Positions 7,190-16,004 of a DNA stretch of 40,806 bases are shown here, piece by piece. The translations under genes and the position numbers were made by a program. The notes below the pieces were generated by a model. That model had not been told where the DNA came from. It did not search any database and worked only from the letters and a program-made list of their open reading frames with translations. Position 1 is the first letter of the stretch; each line of letters begins with the position of its first letter. The stretch is from Myxococcales bacterium (GTDB lineage Bacteria; Myxococcota_A; Polyangia; Haliangiales; Haliangiaceae), in contig SXJR01000520.1 in assembly GCA_005779305.1 (NCBI GenBank), positions 1 through 40,806 of the forward strand, given 5' to 3'.

Positions 7190-7735
7190 ATGCGGTACCT
7201 GAGCTCCGTCGCTGTCGCGCTCGTCACCACGATCGGCATCGCGCCCGCCTCGGCGGAGACGATCATCGATCCCAACGAGCCCGACGGTCTCAAGTCGCCG
7301 GCCACGGCCATGACGCTGTCGCTGGGCACGACCGCGGTCTCGTGGGCCGCGCTCGGCCTCGCCATCGGGGGTGACCATCACGTGGTCGGAACCGTCGGCA
7401 TGTTGGGCGCGTATTTCGGGCCCAGCGCCGGTCATCTCTACGCCGGCCAGGCCTTCACGCGCGGGTTCGCGGCCCGCACGCTCGGTGGCGTCGCCACGCT
7501 CGCCGGCCTGGGGCACGCCATGAGCTGCCCGCTGTTCAGCGGGCCGTGCGATCGGCCGGCGCTGTCGACCGCGCTCATCTCCGCCGGCATCGCCGCGATG
7601 GCCTTCGGGACCGTGGACGACATCGTGCGCGCGCCGGCATCGGTCCGCCCGCACAACGCCCGGATCCGCGCCCTGGCCGTGGCACCGACGGTGACACAGG
7701 ATCACGTGGGCCTGGTCGCACGCGGCAGCTTCTGA
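7190..7735 (+). CDS. Hypothetical membrane protein with signal peptide
   Basis: A 181-aa product with a Sec signal peptide (MRYLSSVAVALVTTIGIAPA, cleavage likely after SAE near residue 23). The mature part has several glycine- and alanine-rich hydrophobic stretches (around 41-61, 66-80, 94-110 and 124-142) that suggest a small multi-pass membrane protein, possibly with glycine-zipper packing. A cysteine pair (CPLFSGPC) lies near residues 112-119. No family is recognised. It is transcribed away from the lipoprotein gene and converges on the kinase gene, from which it is separated by only 13 bp. Confidence 0.7.
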   Translation: MRYLSSVAVALVTTIGIAPASAETIIDPNEPDGLKSPATAMTLSLGTTAVSWAALGLAIGGDHHVVGTVGMLGAYFGPSAGHLYAGQAFTRGFAARTLGGVATLAGLGHAMSCPLFSGPCDRPALSTALISAGIAAMAFGTVDDIVRAPASVRPHNARIRALAVAPTVTQDHVGLVARGSF

Positions 7736-7748
7736 GTCGTCTCGCGGC

Positions 7749-10559
<2,811 letters not shown>

Positions 10560-10568
10560 GTGGGGACG

Positions 10569-11210
10569 CTAGCGGATCTGGAGGAGCTTGTGGGTCTGCA
10601 GCGACAGCCGCCACTGCGGATGGGCGAGGCAATAGGCGACGCAGGCCGCGGTGTGGGCGGCGGCGTCGGGGCCATCGAGGGGCTGGAGGAAGAAGTGGCG
10701 GAAGGCGAGGCCGGCGACGGTTTCGGGCGGGACCTCGGGTTGCGGGTAGACCAGCTTGAGCTCGTCGCCGCCGCTGACGACGAGCGGGGCGCGCGCCTTG
10801 GGCGACACGCAGACCCAGTCGACGCCGGCGGGCACCGCGAGGGTGCCGTTGGTCTCGATGGCGATGGTGAAGCCGGCGGCGTGAAGCGCCTCGCAGGCGG
10901 CGGGGTCGAGCTGGAGCAGCGGCTCGCAGCCGGTGCAGACCACCAGAGGCGTGGCGCCCGCGGACGCCGGCCACGCCGCGGTGACCGCGGCTGCGAGCGC
11001 GGCGGCGTCGGCGAAACGTCCGCCGCCCGGACCGTCGGTGCCGACGAAGTCGGTGTCGCACCAGGCCGAGCAGCCGCCAGCGCCGTGCCCGCGATCGACG
11101 GCGCGCCCCGACCAGAGGTTGCATCCGGTAAAGCGCAGGAAGACCGCGGCGCGTCCGGTCTGGGCGCCCTCGCCCTGCAGCGTGAAGTAGATCTCCTTGA
11201 CCGCGTACAC
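10569..11210 (-). CDS. queE: 7-carboxy-7-deazaguanine synthase (QueE-like), altered motifs
   Basis: The 213-aa product matches QueE, the radical SAM enzyme that converts 6-carboxy-tetrahydropterin to 7-carboxy-7-deazaguanine in preQ0/queuosine synthesis. Support comes from the EIYFTLQGEG start, RFTGCNLWSGR, CDTDFVGTDGPGG, an IETNGT segment, VCVSPK, and the C-terminal LSLQTHK. Two features are odd. The cluster cysteines are spaced C30-x16-C47-x3-C51, whereas the QueE enzymes I know use C-x14-C-x2-C. The SAM-binding TGGEP motif reads TGCEP (Cys95, codon 10926-10928), one base away from Gly. The start is GTG. No other queuosine gene lies in the window. Confidence 0.85.
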   Translation of the reverse strand: MYAVKEIYFTLQGEGAQTGRAAVFLRFTGCNLWSGRAVDRGHGAGGCSAWCDTDFVGTDGPGGGRFADAAALAAAVTAAWPASAGATPLVVCTGCEPLLQLDPAACEALHAAGFTIAIETNGTLAVPAGVDWVCVSPKARAPLVVSGGDELKLVYPQPEVPPETVAGLAFRHFFLQPLDGPDAAAHTAACVAYCLAHPQWRLSLQTHKLLQIR

Positions 11211-11217
11211 GGACCGC

Positions 11218-11583
11218 TCAGTTCAGGTGGATCTTCTCGCCGTCGATGTCGACCTCGCCCTCGGCCTCGACCTTGACGTCGCCCTTGGTGGCCAGGGTGA
11301 TCGACTCCTCGGTGCGCACGGTGAACTGCGGCGCCTCGACCTCGACCGCCTCGGTGGCGCGGAGCTGGAGGCGCGCGCTCTGCATCTGCAAGACCGGCCC
11401 CTGCTCGGTCAGGCGGATGCGGACCTCGACCATGCCCGAGGAGCTGCGGATCTCGACCAGGTCCTCGCCGTTGTGGTTCGACACCGAAAGGGTCCGACCC
11501 TCGCGCAGGTACACCTCGCGCGACTCCGACTCGGTCTCCTCGGTATGGGACGCCTCGAGCTTCTCCTTGGGGTCGCTCGCCAT
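11218..11583 (-). CDS. Hypothetical protein with beta-helix-like repeats
   Basis: A 121-aa acidic product. After a charged N-terminus (MASDPKEKLEASHTEETES) the rest is a run of short alternating strands (VEVRIRLTEQG, LQLRATEAVEVEAP, ITLATKGDVKVEAEGEVDI) with the periodicity of a small beta-helix or stacked beta-roll, like the tail segments of VgrG or gp5 needles. No signal peptide is seen. Seven bases separate its stop from the QueE start, so the two genes and the kinase may form one minus-strand unit. There are no other secretion-system genes nearby, so a needle role is not supported. Confidence 0.65.
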   Translation of the reverse strand: MASDPKEKLEASHTEETESESREVYLREGRTLSVSNHNGEDLVEIRSSSGMVEVRIRLTEQGPVLQMQSARLQLRATEAVEVEAPQFTVRTEESITLATKGDVKVEAEGEVDIDGEKIHLN

Positions 11584-11628
11584 GACCAGGTCACGTTACC
11601 ACGGCGGTGATTTGCTACCATCGGCCCC
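11584..11628. promoter_or_regulatory. Short divergent spacer (45 bp)
   Basis: Only 45 bp separate the divergent starts at 11583 (minus) and 11629 (plus), so promoter elements for both directions must overlap here or reach into the coding regions. I could not assign hexamers with confidence. Confidence 0.3.
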
Positions 11629-11877
11629 ATGGACATCAACCAGGCCGCGCAGAAGGTCGAGGAGTTCCTGGCCGCCTACGTCGGCCACGGCGGCAAGAAG
11701 GCAAAAGAGATCCGGGTTCACCCGTCGGGCGACGACTACGCCGAGATCAAGATCTGGGTCGACCTCGGCGGCGGCGTGAGCGACGAGACCTGCGAGGCAT
11801 GGGCCGCGCAATGCCAGAAGGACGCCGCCGCCAGCGCAGGCGCCTTCCAGCTGCACGTCCGCGCCGAATCGCTATGA
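11629..11877 (+). CDS. Small hypothetical protein (82 aa)
   Basis: A compact 82-aa product reads like a real alpha/beta protein: an N-terminal helix (INQAAQKVEEFLAAY), a strand pair (KEIRVHPSGDDYAEIKIWV) and a second helix (ETCEAWAAQCQKDAAAS). No known domain is recognised. Its stop codon directly abuts the start of the NRDE-family gene, indicating co-transcription with it. No export signal is seen. Confidence 0.65.
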   Translation: MDINQAAQKVEEFLAAYVGHGGKKAKEIRVHPSGDDYAEIKIWVDLGGGVSDETCEAWAAQCQKDAAASAGAFQLHVRAESL

Positions 11878-12654
11878 ATGTGCACGCTGATCGCTCTGCT
11901 GTCGGTCGTCCCTGACGTCCCCGTCGTCCTCGCCGCCAACCGCGACGAGATGTACGACCGACCGGCGCGGGCACCGGTCGTGCTCGCGCCCGGCATCGTC
12001 GGCGGCCTCGATCTGCGCTCGAACGGATCCTGGCTCGCCATCACCCGCGACGGCCGCTTCGCCGGCGTCACCAACCAGCGCGAGCACGCGGCCACGCCGG
12101 CGCCGAGGAGCCGCGGCGAGCTGGTGCGGGCGCTGGTCGCCCTGCCCGACCGCGCCGCCATGCGTCACTTCGCCGGCGCCATCGACGCCACGCAGTACGC
12201 CAGCTCGAACCTCCTGTTCGGCGACGCCAGCGGCGCCGATGTCGCGTACGTGCGGCGCGCCGGCACCGTCGAGCTCCACGCGCTCGCCGCCGGTGCCCAC
12301 GTGCTCACCAACGATCGGCTGGGCTCGCCCGACTTCCCCAAGGCCGATCACGCCGCCGCCCGGCTGGCGCAGCACCTCGGCGCACCGTGGCCGCGGCTGC
12401 GCGCCGCGCTGCCCGACATCCTCGGCGACCACGCCACGCCGCCGCCCGCGCGCATCCCGCCGCTGCCCGCCGGCTCACCGGTGCCGCCGGCGCTGGCGGC
12501 CGCGCTGCAGGCGCTCTGCATCCACACGCCGATCTACGGCACCCGCTCGGCCACCATTGCCGCCATCGGCGCTGCCGGCGTCACCACCCTCCTGTGGGCC
12601 GACGGGCCGCCGTGCACCACCCCCTTCATCGACGCGATGCCGCTGTACGCGTAA
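11878..12654 (+). CDS. NRDE (TANGO2-like) family protein
   Basis: The 258-aa product opens with MCTLIALL and has LAANRDE at 18-24, the signature of the NRDE/TANGO2 family. Cys2 at the mature N-terminus is the conserved position that suggests an N-terminal nucleophile hydrolase-type fold. Other family-like segments are SWLAITRDGRFAGVTN (near 50-66), HVLTNDRLGSPDFPK (about 140-155) and a C-terminal IYGTRSATI. The biochemical role of bacterial members is not established. The length is normal for the family. The ATG abuts the preceding stop, and the Nudix gene follows after 9 bp, so the three form a short operon. Confidence 0.85.
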   Translation: MCTLIALLSVVPDVPVVLAANRDEMYDRPARAPVVLAPGIVGGLDLRSNGSWLAITRDGRFAGVTNQREHAATPAPRSRGELVRALVALPDRAAMRHFAGAIDATQYASSNLLFGDASGADVAYVRRAGTVELHALAAGAHVLTNDRLGSPDFPKADHAAARLAQHLGAPWPRLRAALPDILGDHATPPPARIPPLPAGSPVPPALAAALQALCIHTPIYGTRSATIAAIGAAGVTTLLWADGPPCTTPFIDAMPLYA

Positions 12655-12663
12655 CCTGGCCCC

Positions 12664-13254
12664 ATGGCCGACGACCGCGACGACGACGACGAGCTGCGCT
12701 GGCGTGTCCTCGGCCGCACCACGGTCCACGACTACCGCATCTTCCGCTCGACGGCGGTACGCGCCGCCCATCCCCGCACCGGAGCCGAGCGCGACTTCAC
12801 GGTGCTCGACACGCCCGACTGGGTCAACGTCGTGGCGCTCACGCCGGCCGACGAGGTCGTGCTCATCCGCCAGTACCGGCATGGCGCCGATCGAGTGCAC
12901 GTCGAGATCCCCGGCGGCATGGTCGATCCCGGCGAGGAACACGGCGCCGCCGCCCGCCGCGAGCTGGCCGAGGAGACCGGGTACACCGCCCCCGTGTGGC
13001 GACATGTCGGCACCGTCGAGCCCAACCCCGCCATCCACGGAAACCGACTCTTCACCTGGCTCGCCCTCGACGCCACACCGACCGAGGCGTGCTCGATGGA
13101 TCCGGGCGAGGTCATCACCACGTTCACCGTGCCACTCGACGAGGCCACCCGGATGCTGCGAGACGGTCGCATCGACCACGCGCTGGTGGTGGCCGCCTTT
13201 GCCCACCTCGCGCTCGCGGCCGGAGAGCTACGCCGGCCGGCCGGCCCCAAGTAA
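12664..13254 (+). CDS. Nudix hydrolase, ADP-ribose pyrophosphatase-like
   Basis: The 196-aa product contains a complete Nudix box from residue 85: G-x5-E-x7-REL-x-EE-x-G, seen as GMVDPGEEHGAAARREL followed by AEETGY, with the metal-binding glutamates at 100, 103 and 104. The segment VVLIRQYRHGADRVHVEIPGG (split: VVLIRQYRHGAD, then RVHVEIPGG) just before it is typical of ADP-ribose or nucleoside-diphosphate-sugar pyrophosphatases, which cleave NDP-X compounds. The substrate cannot be fixed from sequence. It is cytoplasmic and lies in the same direction as the NRDE gene, 9 bp after it. Confidence 0.85.
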   Translation: MADDRDDDDELRWRVLGRTTVHDYRIFRSTAVRAAHPRTGAERDFTVLDTPDWVNVVALTPADEVVLIRQYRHGADRVHVEIPGGMVDPGEEHGAAARRELAEETGYTAPVWRHVGTVEPNPAIHGNRLFTWLALDATPTEACSMDPGEVITTFTVPLDEATRMLRDGRIDHALVVAAFAHLALAAGELRRPAGPK

Positions 13255-13311
13255 CCGGCCGGGCGCCCTTGTGCCGTCGCCGAGCGCACGGCTACGCTCG
13301 ATGTCGAGGGT

Positions 13312-14010
13312 ATGCACCTGCGCTCGCTCTGCGCCGCTGCCGTGCTCGTCATGGCCTCTCCGGCTGTCGCCGGGCCCGTGTCGGGAAAGCTCGAGCTCCC
13401 ACCGGGAGCTCCCGATCGTCCGCCGGTCCGCGGCAAGGCGTTCATCGACCGCACGCCCAACCCGCTCGCGCCGGTGCGACAGGTCGATCCGCTCCCGCTC
13501 ATCATCATCGCGCTCGAGCCGGCGCCGACCACCACGTTTCCGCCTCCGCCCCCGGCCGCGGTGATCTGGGACCTGCTCGGCGAGTCGTTCGCCAGACCGG
13601 TCCTGCCGGTGCGCATCGGTGGCGAGGTGCTCATCCGCAACAAGGGCCGCTCGTCGCCGGTCCTGGTCGCGCCCGGCAAGCCCGATCTGCTCATCAAGAA
13701 GCCGCTCAATCCCACGGCCGAGATGGCGTTCATCCCCGGCAAGGAGCCGGGGGCGATCCAGATCACCGACGAGAGCGCGCCCCACCTGCGCGGCCGGGTC
13801 GTGGTCATGGCCTCACCGTTCTTCACCACGCCCACCGCCAAGGGCGAGTTCGAGATCGCCAACGTCCCCGAGGGCGACTGGGTGGTGAAGGTCTGGTACG
13901 ACACCGGCTGGCTCGATCGTCCCGACGACAAGATCACCGTCGGTGAGAAGCGTCTCGAGCTCACCCTCAAGCTGCCGGCCAGATGGCCGGTGAAGTCGGA
14001 CAAGAAGTAG
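13312..14010 (+). CDS. Secreted protein with carboxypeptidase-regulatory-like domain
   Basis: A 232-aa product with a Sec signal peptide (MHLRSLCAAAVLVMASPAVA, cleavage after AVA-G near residue 20). The mature protein shows a proline-rich stretch (TTFPPPPPAAV) and a beta-sandwich with GEFEIANVPEGDWVVKVWY near the C-terminus, the hallmark of a carboxypeptidase-regulatory-like (transthyretin-fold) domain. The central GGEVLIRNKGRSSPVLV resembles a cupredoxin-like strand pair, but no copper ligands of the usual His/Cys/Met pattern are evident. It is predicted to be periplasmic or surface exposed. The next gene starts 8 bp after its stop, suggesting co-expression. Confidence 0.75.
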   Translation: MHLRSLCAAAVLVMASPAVAGPVSGKLELPPGAPDRPPVRGKAFIDRTPNPLAPVRQVDPLPLIIIALEPAPTTTFPPPPPAAVIWDLLGESFARPVLPVRIGGEVLIRNKGRSSPVLVAPGKPDLLIKKPLNPTAEMAFIPGKEPGAIQITDESAPHLRGRVVVMASPFFTTPTAKGEFEIANVPEGDWVVKVWYDTGWLDRPDDKITVGEKRLELTLKLPARWPVKSDKK

Positions 14011-14018
14011 GCGCCGCC

Positions 14019-15773
14019 GTGTTCTGGTCCAAGATCTGGCTGTTCATCGTGGCCGCCGCCGCCGCGGTGGCCATCACCGTGGCGCTCCTCCTGCCACGTC
14101 CGGCCCAGCGCGCTCGCGTCGACGAGGAGCGCCAGCGCCTGGTGGTCGCCTGCGACGTCGTCGGCATCCAGATGCGCGACAGCGCGCGCGTCCAGGTCGA
14201 GGTCGCCGGCGCCTTCGCCCGCCAGGGCGGCGTGGTCACCGCGCTCGAGGCCGCGAGCGGAACCGACACCCTCGACGAGGTCCGCGCCAAGCAGACCCGC
14301 GAGCTGGCGGCCGATACCATCGCCGAGGTCCAGGGCACGCGCCCCGACTTCGCCATCCTCATCGACCGGCGCGGCCGCGTGGTGGCGCGATCCGGCATCG
14401 ACGAGGCCGAGTTCGGCGACACCATCGCCGGCCGCTGGCTGGTCGACGACGCCCTCGCCGGCTACCTGCGCGACGATCTCTGGTACTCCGACAGCCGGCT
14501 GTTCCGCGTCGCCGCGTCGCCGGTGATCAAGGGCCCGACCTACGTCGGCGCCGTGGTGGTCGGCAACCGCATCACCAAGGAGTACGCCGAGGACTTGATG
14601 CGGCCGCTGGGGGCCAACATCGCCTTCTACGCCGACGGCCAGAGCGTGGCCACGTCGTCGACGATCACCATGGATCGGGTGGCCGAGGAGTACGGCAAGC
14701 TGGCCACCAGCGGCAACGACCCGTCCACCGACTGCAAGGCCAAGCCCTTCAACGGCCGCTCGGGCAAGGACGAGTTCACCGCCGTGGTCGCGCGCCTGCC
14801 CGGCGAGGCCGAGTCCCAGGACGCGTTCTTCACCGTCTTCATCGAGCGCTCGAAGGCGCTCGGCATGGGCGCCACGCTCGACGCCGTGCGCAAGGACGAC
14901 ATGTCCTTCTCGCACTTCCCGTGGCCGCTGATCGCGCTCGGCTTCGTGGGCGCGCTCGGCATCGGCCTCGCCCTCATGATCCTCGAGGCCGACCGGCCGG
15001 TGCGCAAGCTCGCCGGCGACGCGGTGCTGCTGGCCAAGGCCCAGGTCGAACGCCTGCCCGAGGAGCAGCACCGCGGCCGTTTCGGCTCGATCGCGCGCTC
15101 GATCAACATCCAGATCGACAAGCTGGCCCGCGAGGCCCGCGCCGCCCGCCGCGATCTCGATCAGCTCCTCGGACCGAGCGAAGGAGGCGAAGGTGGCCTC
15201 GGCAACCTCGATCTCGGCGCGCCGCTGCCGGCGCGCTCCGAGTCCATTCGTCCGCCGCCTCCCGCCGAGTTCCGCTTCAGCGAGCCTCTGCCCGGTCCCG
15301 ACCTGGATCTGTCGTCGGGCGCGCCGGCCCGGGTGAACGCGCCGCCTCCGCCGGGCGCCGGCGGCTCGGGCTCGATCCCGAAGCCGCCGCCGCCACGCCC
15401 CAAACCGGCCGCGCCACCTGCCCCGCCGCCGACGCCGTCGATGTCGAACCCGCAGATCTCACCGGCGCTGGTGATGGCCGCGCCGGGCGGCCTCAGCGGC
15501 CTGCACGACCTGCTCACCTCGGAGGAGCCGGTGCCCGCGGTCGGCAGCACCGAGGAGGAAGCCTCGTTCCGCGCCGTCTTCCAGGAGTTCGTCGAGCTCA
15601 AGAAGCGCTGCGGCGAGCCCACCGCCGGCCTGACCTACCCCAAGTTCTCCGAGAAGCTCAAGAAGAACCGCGACGACCTGATGGCCAAGCCCGGCTGCGT
15701 CGGTGTGAAGTTCTCCGTGTACGTGAAGGACGGCAAGGCGGCGCTGAAGGCGACGCCGGTCAAGCAGGGCTAG
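14019..15773 (+). CDS. Membrane sensor-like protein with MXAN_5187-type C-terminal region
   Basis: The frame can be read from 13983, but GTG 14019 places the hydrophobic N-terminal helix (SKIWLFIVAAAAAVAITVAL) directly at the start and avoids overlap, giving 584 aa. A periplasmic segment of ~260 residues follows (a Cache/PAS-like sensor with FAILIDRRGRVVARSG and VGAVVVGNRITKEYA), then a second membrane helix (~300-325) and a HAMP-like linker (DRPVRKLAGDAVLLAKAQVE). Next is a long Pro-rich spacer and a conserved C-terminal ~75 residues (FQEFVELKKRCGEPT ... FSVYVKDGKAALKATPV) that I recognise as the MXAN_5187 C-terminal type. There is no kinase, cyclase or methyl-accepting output domain. It may signal through a partner protein. 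Confidence 0.75.
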   Translation: MFWSKIWLFIVAAAAAVAITVALLLPRPAQRARVDEERQRLVVACDVVGIQMRDSARVQVEVAGAFARQGGVVTALEAASGTDTLDEVRAKQTRELAADTIAEVQGTRPDFAILIDRRGRVVARSGIDEAEFGDTIAGRWLVDDALAGYLRDDLWYSDSRLFRVAASPVIKGPTYVGAVVVGNRITKEYAEDLMRPLGANIAFYADGQSVATSSTITMDRVAEEYGKLATSGNDPSTDCKAKPFNGRSGKDEFTAVVARLPGEAESQDAFFTVFIERSKALGMGATLDAVRKDDMSFSHFPWPLIALGFVGALGIGLALMILEADRPVRKLAGDAVLLAKAQVERLPEEQHRGRFGSIARSINIQIDKLAREARAARRDLDQLLGPSEGGEGGLGNLDLGAPLPARSESIRPPPPAEFRFSEPLPGPDLDLSSGAPARVNAPPPPGAGGSGSIPKPPPPRPKPAAPPAPPPTPSMSNPQISPALVMAAPGGLSGLHDLLTSEEPVPAVGSTEEEASFRAVFQEFVELKKRCGEPTAGLTYPKFSEKLKKNRDDLMAKPGCVGVKFSVYVKDGKAALKATPVKQG

Positions 15774-15832
15774 CAAGGGGGGGCTTCAGCGGGGGCGACG
15801 GCTGCGGAGCCCGGGAGCTTCGTTGCCGGTCC

Positions 15833-15874
15833 CCCCAGGCTCCTCACGACCAGTCGGTCGCTGCGGGCCTGGGG
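15833..15874. terminator. Stem-loop between convergent genes, possible bidirectional terminator
   Basis: CCCCAGGC (15833-15840) pairs perfectly with GCCTGGGG (15867-15874), and the loop contains a second inverted repeat (GACC-AGTC-GGTC, 15848-15859). The structure lies 60 bp after the plus-strand sensor gene and 131 bp from the end of the minus-strand aminopeptidase gene. It has no U-tract, so intrinsic termination is uncertain. Confidence 0.35.
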
Positions 15875-15967
15875 CCCCACCGTCGCCTCGCTCGCGGGCT
15901 TCCTCGCTCCTCGCGGGAAGAGCTCGGACGCTGGGAGCGTGGACGACCTCGTCGACGTGGACGTGGA

Positions 15968-15997
15968 CCTGGACGCTCCGGCTCCTATCTGACCGGC
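15968..15997. repeat. 30-bp repeated element, copy 1
   Basis: This 30-bp sequence matches 19801-19830 at 27 of 30 positions. Each copy lies exactly 7 bp beyond the TAG stop of a minus-strand gene (here the M1 aminopeptidase). The shared core on the plus strand begins CCTGGACGCTC and ends TCTGACCGGC. It may be a termination or mRNA 3'-end element, or one unit of a dispersed repeat. Confidence 0.6.
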
Positions 15998-16004
15998 CTT
16001 GTAG

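Noticed and set aside
11218..11583. Type VI secretion or phage tail needle component
   Set aside because: The beta-helix-like repeats resemble needle tips, but no other secretion or tail gene lies nearby; the evidence is too thin.
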